In this document: positions 34,816 to 46,745 of the stretch, piece by piece | Numbering within the stretch: the first letter of the stretch is position 1 | How the letters are laid out: each line of letters begins with the position of its first letter | Assembly: GCA_026182355.1 (NCBI GenBank) | Contig: JAPFBL010000119.1 | Span: 248,001 to 312,000, forward strand | Length of the DNA: 64,000 nucleotides | Origin: Hermatobates lingyangjiaoensis | Taxonomy: Eukaryota; Arthropoda; Insecta; Hemiptera; Hermatobatidae | Direction of reading: 5' to 3' | Translations under genes and position numbers: made by a program | Notes under the pieces: generated by a model | Told to the model about the DNA's origin: nothing | The model's database searches: none | Seen by the model: the letters and a program-made list of their open reading frames with translations, nothing else

Positions 34816-36669
34816 ATAAAAGCGTGGAGAAACCCATTGGTAATCTCCAATAATATAAATTGGTAATGAGTTTTCATTACTCAGGTTGCCAAGTCCCCAA
34901 TCAGTAGTAAGTAATCCATATAAATTTTCTGATCACTTGTAATCAGACTTCTCAATCAGCAGTGCTCAGCATATCTCGAGGCCAATACATTTATAGCCTT
35001 CTAATAATGTTGGAAGAAATCTGGTTGGGTTATAACTGCTGAATTAAAGGGTTTAGACTGGTGGGTAAAGATCATGATATTTGCACTATCGGGATCGGAT
35101 TTATTGGTGAATAAAGTGAATGTTCGGATTGTTATGAATGGCGTTTGTTACAATCATAAAAGGAAGGTTGTACGATTTGTACGAAATATTCAGTTTTGGA
35201 CCGTTTGGATTCTTTGGATATTTGTATTCTTGGTTCATGCTCAGATCTGGAGTCCATACGTCCAAATCAGTTTTGAGTATTAAGTATATATCAGTCTTTT
35301 GTTTCGTAAAGTCAAGTTGACTCCTGAAAAGAATTAGTGACACCATTGATAAAAAAATAGTAAAGAAAAAATTTAAGAAACTCAAACAAAGGAACCTACT
35401 TCTTTCGTCTTACTATACATTAATCCGAGACTACTCACACACCAGAATAGATAGAACTTATACCTCCGTCCTACAACTCTAAAATACATTACACATAACA
35501 TATGTTTGGTTCAACTTCCTCAGTTTACTAAAAAATCAATATAAACAATTGTTTTAAAAGCATTTTTCAGTAGAAATAATATTTTTTTGTAACAAATTAC
35601 ATGAAACTATTATTGTACTATACTATTATGTTCTTTATTAATGAAACTATTATGCAGTCATGTGTTGTGAATATAATTCTCGCCTATATCGCGGTGAGGT
35701 AAAATCTAAACTTACAGAATGAAAAAGTAAATAATTCTACATGATTACAGTTTAGGAACAATTATTCTGAAACCAATAAAGTTTTAACTTGAAAAGCTTA
35801 TATAATATATCCGAGTAGAAAAGTTTACTTGCAATTTTTTCTTTTACTACTGTTTTGTTAGAAGAGGGAAACTTCAGTATAATAAACACAGAAAGTTAAG
35901 TCTTCTAATAACCAGAGGAAATCAGGCCAAGTTGAATCTAAATATCTTTCTTGCTTCGCTACAAATTGTGTTCTTGCCTTAAATACCCAGATTGTTTATT
36001 GGTAAGCATTTCCTTATTAACACTCTTCACTGCATAATCCAGTATTATCTGAACAACCACAGATACAATTTGAAAGCATTAATATATATCATGTAATTTA
36101 ATGACAACCAAAAATAAAAAAAAAACAAAAATGTAAACTCTAGTTTCATATAAACTATAGTGTGCGATCCTGAATTAGGACCAATATCTTTAAACTGATT
36201 TGTGGAATACTTAGGAACTTAGTTGTAAAGAGGATTTAGAATTTACAAAAAGGTGGAGTTGTGGGTTTGAGAGAGTTTATTTGTGGCTAAAATATAGTGA
36301 CTGCATTTTAGCTTCTATATAGGCAGTCATTAGTAAAATAGTGACAATAAAATTACCTGAAAGTTTACACATCCCATGGGAGCTTGAATTTCAAATAAGA
36401 GCCATTTAAAGTTAGCTGACTAGGGATGGGAAAGCCTGATTAGATGAGGTGTAGTCATCCAAACCTCTCAGTCAGCTGCCGATACCACCATCAAAGTGAC
36501 TGTTCAACCTGATATAATTCCTTACCTCAAATCGATACCCCACAAATATTTACTTCTCAAACTTTCTGATATAAGTTTCTTGCGGGAAGTGATCCAGTCG
36601 CAGTGATAACATCTCACTAAATTGATATTTTAAATCAACATCAGTCCACTGAATCATTTACCTTCCTTT
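34816..36669. other. AT-rich non-coding DNA
   Basis: No gene or repeat recognised. Overlapping open frames on both strands at 35074-35385 show no family signature. Confidence 0.4.
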
Positions 36670-37015
36670 ATGAGAATACTAGCAAACGTACCCGTCTTTG
36701 ACGGAATCAAAAATGCTATTATACTTGGTATTCCAAAATATCAATTATATTATTATACTAATGCTACAATTAGAAGTTATAGAATAGTAGAAAATACCAT
36801 TATTAGTACAGTGCTAAACAAATGCCTCTGTATACAAAGATTAGATTTTAAGTTAGACATACATAAATCTACAATCAATGTTTCAGCTTTATATGTCTTA
36901 TGGTGGCAATATTTTGTGGACAAACCGACAGACAGAAATTATTCTAAGGGTACATGTGGCTACTCTGAAGTATCAAACGTAAAGAAAACTTGAAATGAGT
37001 TAGTTCTAATTAACG
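36670..37015 (+). repeat. Dispersed repeat R, 5' part
   Basis: Begins ATACTAGCAAACGTACCCGTC, a start seen in many animal interspersed repeats. It later contains TTAGACATACATAAATC, TCAGCTTTATATGTCTTATG and GACAGACAG. The second half aligns with 38007-38080 and 38150-38345. The family is not named. Confidence 0.6.
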
Positions 37016-37072
37016 TGCTCACAGTCAAAAGCTAGCACGCAAGCCACTGGGCTACTCTGGTTCCATACCTTA
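37016..37072 (-). mobile_element. SINE head fragment
   Basis: The reverse complement reads CCAGAGTAGCCCAGTGGCTT.., resembling a tRNA A box. The rest is missing. Confidence 0.4.
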
Positions 37073-37239
37073 CTTTATTACCAGTGTTTATATTACGCAA
37101 ATATTAAATTAAAAAAAAATAATTTTGTTGTATTTATTTATAATACATTTGCACTACTGTCATCGGCGATCAAGCAACTACTGGCTACCCTACCAGATTT
37201 TTACTTTATCATTTTAAATTCTTGAGCACATTTACTTGA

Positions 37240-37890
37240 GCAAGTAAACTACATTTGACCATGTGAGAAAAACTTGGTTTCGCTACCTTGTAATCCTGCG
37301 TTAGATGAAGTCTCCCTTTGCGACTTAGTTAACGTCATTGCGAAATAGACTCTGACCGGACTTTGCAATCATTTCAACGTAAACAGACAGTGGCTCGGAA
37401 TCAATGGTATGTGTGGTATACACACAGACTCCCCAATACCACATCCAGTCATTATTTCCGCCTCTATGGCATATCTGTGTAGAGCACGAACTCAGAGTCG
37501 TGTCCCGTTGCACAGTTTTGGGGCACTCATGTTTCGTAACATGAAATTTGTTACTGCTACTAAATTGCAGCATGATTGATTCTCCTACTTTAAGTTTTTA
37601 CTCATGAGCAGGCAGTCCAGGAGAAATAAATTCAGAGTCAAGAAATTCAATTAGATAATGAACTGCTTCTTCATCACTAATCCAATCTCTTTACTGACTT
37701 GTAAGGTCTTTCCTCGGTATGATATAGCGTAAGAACTTGTTCTGTCCGTATTAAGAGTTGAGAATTGCCCGTTTACAAAACTATTTATTCGTAATAGATA
37801 GTACATCCTCAACTCTGGGAAACACTTTTTCAAAGATGTCAAATACGCAATATATTCATATGCTCCAATGAAATTAAAATCAACTAACAA
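37240..37890 (-). pseudogene. Helitron helicase relic (Pif1-type C-terminal region)
   Basis: Minus-strand reading, with frame changes, gives ISDEEAVHYLIEFLDS (about 37683-37636) and GLPAHE, then KLKVGESIML (about 37595-37565). LCNGTRL follows at about 37516-37496, then IEAEIMTGCGIGE, RVYFAMTLTKSQ (to 37319) and FSHGQ (37269-37255). This is the order of conserved blocks at the C-terminus of animal Helitron Rep/helicase proteins. Several stops and at least two frameshifts make it inactive. No Rep (HUH) domain or Helitron ends are seen. It lies between two copies of repeat R. Confidence 0.75.
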
Positions 37891-37919
37891 TACCTACTTG
37901 CTTCACCTGTGTATTTTCA

Positions 37920-38396
37920 AAACAAACTTGCCTGTGAAGTAAGGAAAATACGCTTAAAGCCCTATAACTTCGTTTCTGTACTTAATTATGAATCTATTTA
38001 GAGCCCATATTTTAAGTTAGGCATACACAAATCCTGTGTCAAAGTTTCAGTTCGCCATGTCTTATGGTGGCTGAGTTTACTTGTGACAAACGTTTTTGCT
38101 TTAAACGTCCATAACTTCACTTCTACGTTGAATTTCCAGATAATTCAGAGCCTATATTTTAAGTTAGACCTACCCAAATCTACTGTAAAAGTTTCAGCTT
38201 TATATGTCTTATGGTAGCTGAGTTTACTTGTGACAAAGTTTTGCGGACAAACAGACAAACCGACAACCCGACAAACCGACAGAAATTTTTCTAAGGGTGG
38301 ATTCGGTTTCTCCAATGTATGAAACGTAAAGAAAACTTGAATTGAGTCAGTTCTAAGCAATGTACAGACAAAATCATTATTTTATTTATATAGATT
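37920..38396 (+). repeat. Dispersed repeat R, 3' part with internal duplication
   Basis: TTTTAAGTTAGGCATACACA and its relative at 38157 show a partial tandem duplication. Then come ACAGACAAACCGACA-type short repeats, CTAAGGGTGG and the terminus ATTTTATTTATATAGATTAG. That terminus resembles the 3' end of a common animal interspersed repeat. Confidence 0.6.
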
Positions 38397-40189
38397 AGCA
38401 TTTTGTTAATTTATTTCTTATTCTAATAAGAAGTTCTAGTTTCATAGAGTACGTAAAGTTTTCTAAGAACTATGACTTCAGTTATAATCTGTATGTGGAT
38501 TGTTTGCTATTGTTTTTGTAGATGGATGCTAAGTTCATACCTTGGTAGAAACATAGATGTTTTATGTTAAGGGTCAAAATGTTCTATACGTCGCAAATAA
38601 ACCTGAGTTACACCATAAAATCAAATAACTCAAACAATTGCTGTGGTGAAGTTACGGCTAATTAATAACACACTTGTCTTAATAAAGAATAACCTGGACC
38701 ATGCCATGTACTTGTTGACGATCTTCAAACTGACAAATACGAGAATGAGAAAATATAGACCTGAATGGTCACCCAGTGATAAGGATTGCTTATAACTAAA
38801 ATTAATGCCACACTTTCTTCTCCTAGCATCAAAAGTGCTGGTTTGGAATAGAAAGGAACAAAGACCATCTGCCATGTCGAAGTAATTAAATGATACATGT
38901 TCTATTGGATAAGAGATGTGGAAAACCATAAGAAAGAAATCAAATAGTATTGTACTCGTTTTTAAATATCAAAAATGATTTGTATATTTTATATGGCTAT
39001 TTCTTCTTGGTGTAGTCCTCTGGTTGATCATATTTTATAGAATTATTTAAAGATAGTAGGACATGGAAACATTCAACAGAACGTTTAAAATAGTTTACCA
39101 TTCACAGAAACTGTGTGTATTGTTACTTTAAAATAGTGTTTTTGATGAAGCTTGTTTAACAGACAAATTTTTTTTTCGTTGTTTTTATAAAAACTTCCTT
39201 AGTGTTTGGTAATATTGAGACATGAGAAAGATACTTTTCAATCTTTATGACAATACGGCTACTACTTTTTATGTCAAGTCTCCACTGTTCGAAGAAACAT
39301 AACATTTCCAAATAGATATTGCCTTAATGCGAATATTTCATGACTAACATATTTGAAGAATAATATTTCACTAAAAAGGTTATCTATGTGAGAAGATTTT
39401 GGTAAATAGGCTTCTCCTATGGGACAACATAGCTATCAGATGGGCAAATCAACCGATGCAAAGTCAATATAAAAAAATCCGATGAGTACAACAGGATATC
39501 CATTATTGCAAGTTTAGTTGAGAGTTTCTTAGAACTACAGCTGTCTTTTGCAGTAATCAGAACTTAAAAAATAAATTGTTTTATAGAGAAGCATTTTTAA
39601 TTTAAAAAAACAATATTTTTCACACTTAGAAATTGTAGAAAAATTCGAAAAAAATTGCTCGATCAAACGGAGCAGCAATACCATTCAAAGAGTATTGGAG
39701 TGGCAAGTGTTGCCAGGAATTAATATAGATCGACCAGATACGATAACTATCATAACTGACATTCAAATAACACAGAATTCAATTACAGATTTCGACACTC
39801 ACACAACTCTTATATAGAACAATAGACAATTTCTAATGTTTCGCACTAGCAACATTATAAATGACATTCTGGGAAAGGAACAATACGTTCGTGGAGCACG
39901 CAGAAATAAATTTCAGTAAAATACCTGCACTCATGTACGCATCAAAAAAAGGACTTCGGAGGCCTCAAAGTATGTAATCCATCAAAATCTCTAGACAGAC
40001 ATTTTTAATGCTTACTATACCTTACTTCTAGTAAACTAAAAGTAAGTAACCTGGCTCACAATGTGGAACGAGTCCACTTTTCACGGACTTCTTCTTTAAA
40101 ATGGCAGAAAATACTCTAAATTATATTGGAAATGCACTAGTGCTTCATAACTAAATGTAAGACTTGTACATGTCTTAATATATATATAA
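38397..40189. other. AT-rich non-coding DNA
   Basis: No gene supported. About 39160-39350 resembles 12590-12720 at low identity (CGGCTACTACTTTTTATG against AGGCTACTCTTTTTATATG). Confidence 0.4.
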
Positions 40190-40862
40190 AATAAAAAGTA
40201 TTTATCATGAATCAGTCAGTTTTACAGGTTTAAATCAAACTTTCAAAGCCGACGTTTCAGTTTGTGTAACAAACTTTCTATGAATTACAACACAAAAGAA
40301 AATATAAGAAATCATGTAACAATCAACAATTTTACAGATAGCAATAAAATAAAAGTTACAAATATTAAGTTACAGAAATAAGATACATAGTAACATACGG
40401 AATGTAGCATTCTACACTAATGTAATATTCTAATCTAAACTAACTAAATGTAACATTCTGCACTCTATATGTAATTAAAAGCGAGGAAACCAACAGAAGT
40501 ATGACATTTTGAAATAGAGCAAAAAATGAGCTGGTATATTATAGATTTAAAATTCAGAAAGGAAAATTTTTAAAAGAACTGTCCAGCGTTATGAACTAGT
40601 GATGAACAATGAACAATTACATCAACCAAGAAACCAAATGTTTATAAACAATGTAAAATTACACTAACAGTTAAAGGTAATCAAAACTTAATTAAGTTTT
40701 ATAATTTATAACTCAATAAGTATTACTGTTGATTGTTATAATACTTCCTATATTTTCATTTGTATTGTAAACCGACTGAATAATTTTTAATTTAAACCAA
40801 AACGACCACTTTAAAAGTTTAATTTCAAACTGAAAAATGACCGATTTTTAGTAAATTTTTTT
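40190..40862. mobile_element. PLE-like element, family C-related, long interior
   Basis: The left end (40218-40275, minus) reads CAGTTTTACAGGTTTAAATC..AAAGCCGACGTTTCAG. The right end (40790-40860, plus) has the complementary AACCAAAACGACCACTTTAA and CTGAAAAATGACCGA. The ~500-bp interior encodes nothing recognisable and contains short direct repeats of ACATTCTGCACT type. Confidence 0.5.
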
Positions 40863-43439
40863 ATGATATCCTACAGTCTATTTATCAAGTTATATACACA
40901 CTATATAAGGTCAAAGAGTTAACATGAATTATTGGCTTTCTAATAATAGTACTGGAGGTAATGGCATCTTCCGAGGGAGCGTGAGTTCTCAACTCATTTT
41001 GGCATGATGACAGAGGTGACTCTAGAGACGAGATACACTAGATTTATGACCTTTTTAGAGCCAGAAAGCACTGCACCCTAAGGATGATTAACTCCATCCA
41101 ACGTCACCTGGACCACACCAGTGAATAAAACAAACATTTCATCTGATCATCAGCTGGTCAATCAAGTCAGGTTCAATTAATGGCTTGATTTTGTGCGGTA
41201 CATTTCCTGGTTCTTTGTAGAGACTGTTGTACGAGGTCTCGTATACGTGTTTAGTTCAGTATTTGGCATTAGGTTTGTCCTTAAACTCTCACTCTAATGG
41301 ATTGAAGGTATAGCCCCGTTCACGGGTGAGGTCATTAAACCCTCCATACAGGATTACACTAGCCTTCAACTTTACAGTAAACTGACTTACAACCCCAAAC
41401 ATCAAACCCCTCCAGACTCTACTTCAACAGAGATTAGCTATACTTTTGTCTCAAGCAGCGTACTTCAGGTGTGACTGAAAGAAATTTAAAAGAATAATAT
41501 CAACTACAACTACACCCACCTTCCAACTCGAAAAAAAAAACAAAATCAACCATATTAATACTCTGTGCGACCTCAACCTCGATGCCCTACACCTCCCAAC
41601 CTCAATTGACTTCCCGTCTTTCTAACTCAACTAGAAAGACCTCCCTCATAGTTCAAAATCTGCATTCACTTTTGAACAAGAATCACTTTTCTACACTTGA
41701 AAATATTACAGAGGCATAATTATTCTCACTCACAAATAAAACCAGTCGAAACTACGCCCACGAACTCAGCAAAGAAACCTTCTGAGTTACAACTTTTTCT
41801 ATGTATTATGAATCAATCTGTGTCAGTTTTGAGATACTGAAAGCCTCAGATATTGGACTGAATTATAGCGTTATTGGGTGGCCAGTCAATTAGGGTCCAA
41901 ACCAAAACTACTAGACAATTTACCAAACAACAGTTAGATATTGAGTTCACTCATTTAAGGCTCCTTTGGTGTTTAAACTAAGGAAAAATTTGGATTTTAA
42001 AAGGAAAAATCTCTCTACAGATACAGAAACAGCTAATTTAGAAAATGATTTACGGATGACAGGTAATAGAGCCTTAGACCGAATAAACCGGTGTCTCGTG
42101 ACCCTCTTCCTAGACCCTTGTCGGTGTTTTAGACGGCGATTGAAACAGACCTCCATATAAGGATACTGACAACATTATAATGTAGTTGGGAATAGCAGTG
42201 ACGGTGTAGGACTCTCCAGGAAAATCCGGTCTTTGGAGTGCTTTGGTAATCAACGCCTGTGTAGAGAGAGCCCTCAGAGTGCTCGCTGCCTAGGTGACCA
42301 GGTGAATGTCCCCGAGACTGCTAATCTGCTGTAACGGTCTGGGTGCATATCTGTCAAATTACCGCGGTTGTCCAATTTTCCCAAAACTCTCAGCCTTGAA
42401 CCGAAAGATGAGTACATAGGCAAAAAGTGGAAGCCTTTCTATGCAACTGATATACTATCCATAAGTTGAAATATACTCCACAGCAAATTAAGGAGCTCCT
42501 ATATAAAGCGGTCATAAGAACTACCACGATTAATAGGTGTTTTGTTCGATTCAACGCTGCAAAGACAAATAATAATTGTCTTCGGGTCGCCCAAAACAAA
42601 TGTGACCGTCTCATCGTCAGTGCTGCTTTAAATACCAGAAAATCGATATCCAGTGTCACTTAAGTTAAAAGAGTAAATAGAGCAATTTATCCACTGTTTG
42701 ACGAAGATAAAATGAAGATAAAAACCACAACTTGTGAAGTAAAGCACCCCAAAGCTCTAAAGAGTCTTTTAAAAGAAATCTATCCTGGTAATGGTTTCAA
42801 AAGGATTTATTTACTCCCATTGATACACTGACAAGATCGTTTTTGACACAATGTCAAGAGACCCTTTTTGTAATTTGCAAATAGGTATAAGCCCTTCTAT
42901 TGTTACAAACACTGTAAATATCTCAAGTATACTGGATCCCTAACCTCAACTCCACTAAAGTGCTTCCTTTCAAATCTGCTTTCATGTTAACACCTCTGGA
43001 ATGTCATATTAATGCTATACAATGACATAATTATACTAAACGGTAAAATTTGATAAAAGAAAAATAAATTTCGAACTTGACATTTTTGTAGGTACAAGCC
43101 ACTAGTCGTATTTGTTCACATTAATCTAATAAAAAAAAAACGAACTCAAGAACAAAAGTTAGATTTTAGTAAATAAATAACGGTTTTTTTAATAATTACA
43201 TTTATCACAAGATTTATTCATAAATATTTAAAAAAAGTTTATTAAAAGCTTATACGATTTGATATATAGCCACTGAACCTCCAGAATAATATATCGTTCA
43301 TCTTAAAAGCAGTATTCGACAATAATAACAAGAAAAAAACATAAAAACTTTATGTTTACGCTACTACAATTAGCAATAATCTGAGCCGTTCATGTATCTA
43401 TCCTAGTCTACAATTTCAAGTAATCTACAAAAATAGTAG
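40863..43439. other. Non-coding DNA with a GC-richer block
   Basis: The stretch 41940-42720 is less A/T-rich than its surroundings and has overlapping open frames on both strands (41947-42156, 41966-42160, 42390-42663). None shows a domain motif. I could not assign it to a gene or a repeat. Confidence 0.35.
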
Positions 43440-43540
43440 AATAGTACCGTCGGTCCCGAGCCTGTACGATCTCAGGTACTCGTGAAATAACCCTACTCTA
43501 AATACATATAAGCAGGCAAAAGTTTAGGATTCCCAATAAA
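43440..43540 (+). mobile_element. SINE tail fragment
   Basis: Contains ACCGTCGGTCCCGAGCCTGT, ATCTCAGGTACTCG and AAAAGTTTAGGATTCCC, the central and 3' part of the SINEs. The tRNA-like head is missing. Confidence 0.65.
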
Positions 43541-44193
43541 TAATGTTCATTGTGTGATATCACAAGGGTCCAATGCTTGACCTATGTTCTCTTAAGGGGC
43601 TATTATTGCAAAATAACTTAAGAGTATCGCTTTCTATGCACTAAATTGGTTGTTCCTGAAAATAAAAAGCCGTCACCAAGAAAGAGTAGTTGACTACACT
43701 AACTCAGCACATTCTTTTCCCATGTTATAGTCCGGGAAGCTTTTACAAAAAGCTTCTCGATACCGGGAGTGTGATTGAGGACGCCGTAAATCATGCCAGA
43801 TATGTCCCGAACGTCAGTTTATTCGCACGCCCCCAATATTTTTATTATGAGCAAAGGAATTTCCCTTTTCTCTTTACTTCTCTAATTTAAGTCTATTATT
43901 ACAAAAAAAAATCAGAGGTAAAACTAGGCAAATAACAGTGGCGGTTATCTGATTCAACCATTGTTATCATGTTCTCATCTTCGTTTATAAATAATTACTT
44001 TTTCTATTTTACAAACCAAGTAACACTATTTTTTTAATCTAAAACACTTTATAACACTGTAAAATCAGATAACTGTTACTTGCTTAGTTTGTTGGTATTC
44101 TATGTATAAATCTTCATGTTCGAAACGCTTTGTTCATAAAAATTATTTGTTTCTAATATAGTGTAATCAGTTATTATGTGGTATGTACTCATT
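43541..44193. other. AT-rich non-coding DNA
   Basis: Nothing recognisable apart from a small palindrome around AAGCTTTTACAAAAAGCTT (43738-43757). Confidence 0.4.
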
Positions 44194-44435
44194 GTAGGGT
44201 AAAAAGCTAATGAAAAAAGTATTCACATATAAAAATTTACTCGTATAAACAACGCGTTTCGAACATGCAGTGTTCTTCCTCAGGCATTAACTAATCGTGA
44301 GTGTCTGTTGTACCACAGTTGTACCACACTCACCCTTAGTTAATGCCTGAGGAAGAACACTACGTGTTCGAAACGCGTTGTTTATACAATTAAATTTTTA
44401 TATGTGGAGACCATTTCATTAGCTTTTTACCCTAC
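44194..44435. mobile_element. PLE-like foldback, family G
   Basis: Ends GTAGGGTAAAAAGCTAATGA and its complement bound the unit. Both arms carry a well-paired core; the plus copy spans 44347-44374 as CTGAGGA-A-GAACAC TAC GTGTTC-GAAACGCG. The centre has a smaller inverted repeat around TTGTACCAC. This is the only foldback here with two intact cores and no (TA)n at its edges. Confidence 0.7.
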
Positions 44436-45404
44436 AAAATCATTTAGTATTACTTTGCACCTCAATTATTTTTTCAATAGGAGTATACCTACTATCTGAT
44501 TGCGCAAAGTTAGAGCAAATAGCTAATATGAATAAGTTATTAAAGAAAGAATACTTTACGTCTTAACTTTAGTTTCAATTATAAGATACAAAATAAAAAT
44601 TCGACTTGATTTAGTGCTCTAATAAGCTAACAAAAGTAATATCTTGGAACTAGATTATCCTGAGAGTGTTCTTTAAATATTGACCTTGGAAACACTGGGA
44701 TATGCATAAAGTTGAATAGCCCAAGTGGGTTGTGAAGTTATTGAGGGTAATAACTGAGCGGAAAAGGCATATTAAAGGGATGAGGGCGAACAGATGGAAG
44801 GGCGGCCAGGTGGAACCCTAAATCTTTCTCTCTTTGTTCCTCGAGGCATCTGTATTCCTCAGCCAACTGGCCCAGCAACCCAGCCTCTCAAAAACAGTAT
44901 TCTTCATATTAAATAAAGTCTAAAGATTTATTGAATTTTATTTTTTTTTACTTTTTTTTTTTAGAAATATAATCTTTTAAATGAAAAATTGCTAAGTACC
45001 CTGAGCAATAAACGTTTATATGATATGAAATGTGAAGAATGAAGCCATCCAGTAAACTCCTCCTTTTCATATCAAATGTAATTAAAATCATACATTCCAG
45101 CATATTTTTTTTAATCTAGAATACTTCAAAAAAATTCCTTTTTTGAAAGATAATGGTAGACTCCTATAATAAGTGATAACTAAGGATATCCATACATCAC
45201 GCCATGATAAATGTATTTGTACATCACAATATATATTTTTTTTAATAAATTAAAAATTATATTAATAATCAATAATGAATGGAATTATTGTCATGTCATA
45301 AAGCTGTTGAGTTTCATTCCAATTTCTAAAAAAGCATTACAACATTAAACTCTTTCAACGTCAATGTTTGTAGAAAAAATTATTGGCTCTAATTTCAGTT
45401 CTTT
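44436..45404. other. AT-rich non-coding DNA
   Basis: No feature recognised. Confidence 0.4.
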
Positions 45405-45530
45405 TTTTCATAGGCCTACTTTAAAAAAAACCGAAGCGTTGATATTGAGAGTTTAATTTGAACCTGAAGAACTGATAGAGTCCCGATAAACTTCAGTTTT
45501 GTTTCTCCACGGTCGATACTTATAACTTAA
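45405..45530 (+). mobile_element. PLE-like unit, family C, single arm
   Basis: Contains ATAGGCCTACTTTAA, AACCGAAGCGTTGATATTGA and GAACCTGAAGAACTG, ending with CCACGGTCGATACTT. That last stretch is the extension seen on the left of the C units at 8589 and 63659, here on the right. Confidence 0.6.
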
Positions 45531-45627
45531 CTGAAATACTAATGAAAACTATCTAAATTGTTGAACATACTAACTGAATAAGAAATGTTTACATAAATTG
45601 AGTGGGAGTTAAATTAAGCTCACAGAA

Positions 45628-45826
45628 ATGTTGGAATCCTTCAGAATATTTATTATTTATTGTGAGTTTGTAAAAAAAGAAAAAATGGATATGAAGAATA
45701 AAATATTTGGCGAATTGCTTTATATCTTACCGGAAAGGTGGAAAGCCATATTCAGAAAGTTTGAAAAATTTACTCGCAAAAGGACAAGAATAAAAACTGG
45801 CATAATTTTTAACATCATATATATAT
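45628..45826 (+). pseudogene. PLE ORF start, family F right arm
   Basis: A continuous plus-strand frame: a hydrophobic start, then LLYILPERWKAIFRKFEKF and TRKRTRIKTGIIFN, where coding homology stops at (TA)n. Its end (FN) matches the end point of all other F right arms. The left arm and the core are absent. The peptide is Lys/Arg-rich with no catalytic motif, as expected of the region upstream of the reverse transcriptase. Confidence 0.55.
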
Positions 45827-45835
45827 ATATATAAT

Positions 45836-45919
45836 ATGGGTTTTTGACTCTGACGAAGACCGCTTGTTACGGTTGAAAGATCTTAGTCTTGTTTTCCCAT
45901 TTCTTATTGTGGTTTGATC
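45836..45919 (+). mobile_element. PLE-like unit, family A, single arm without tail
   Basis: A plus arm with consensus core CTGACGA-A-GACCG..CGGTT-GAAA that stops at GTGGTTTGATCA and enters (TA)n. It lacks the ~36-nt hairpin tail seen on other right ends. Confidence 0.7.
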
Positions 45920-46252
45920 ATATATATATATATATATATATATACACCACTAATAGCAAAATATTTTCAACCATCCTCACTAAAACTTGGTTTTCATATT
46001 GCTATTATTTTAATTTCACAAAAAATACGTACTAAAATTCCATTAACAAGTTTGTCGTTTATTTACCCTGTCAAGATAAACATTAGTTATGTATGGTGTT
46101 ATTTGTCAATAATAGACTAAATATATGACAAATAATGTGCAAATATAGACAAAGTATGAGATTCAAGACATTTTAAAAAGATAACAGGAAGGATGATTAT
46201 GAGAAGTGAAGGAATAATGGTAAAACAACTTTGAATAAGTTGGTAAAAACAT

Positions 46253-46745
46253 GCCGCCCCGGGCGGCACGTGCCAGGGGGTGTCATTTTAAGGGTGTAAA
46301 AATAGAAAAAAAATTAAACTCATAAAAAGCTAACAAAAAATCTGAAATTTTACATCAGAATGAGTTTTTAAGGTCGTAACAGTATGTTACGTTTGTTACA
46401 CTGTTTTTAAACGCATGTTTCAACCGTAATATTTGCAAATTAAAAATAAATGTATTTTAAATTTTTCGAAACTATTTTTTTAAAGGGGTTGAAAGTTTAT
46501 TATATTTGTTTGCGTAGCCAGTTAATAGAATTTTTTTTTATGATGACGGTACATGTATATGAGCACTCATACGATAATATGGAAGTCTGGGACAAATAAC
46601 AGTAGTCTAAAATTATACCCTTGATTGTAATATTTGGAGGAATTTCTGGAATTTTGAAGTTTAACGGATTATCAACAGCCAACGGGCGGGTGGGAGGGGG
46701 GGGGGGGTCGTCAAATCTTAGACTACCCCGGACATACATAAATCT
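46253..46745. mobile_element. hAT-type MITE copy 2, split
   Basis: The outer segments 46253-46377 and 46622-46745 align in reverse orientation with the MITE at 1262-1535. The two segments are contiguous in that copy. An unrelated 244-bp segment (46378-46621) separates them. The terminal CAGTGGC ends are eroded. Confidence 0.65.

Noticed and set aside
41947..42663. Host gene in the GC-richer block
   Set aside because: Frames overlap on both strands, none is long, and no domain or splice structure is clear.
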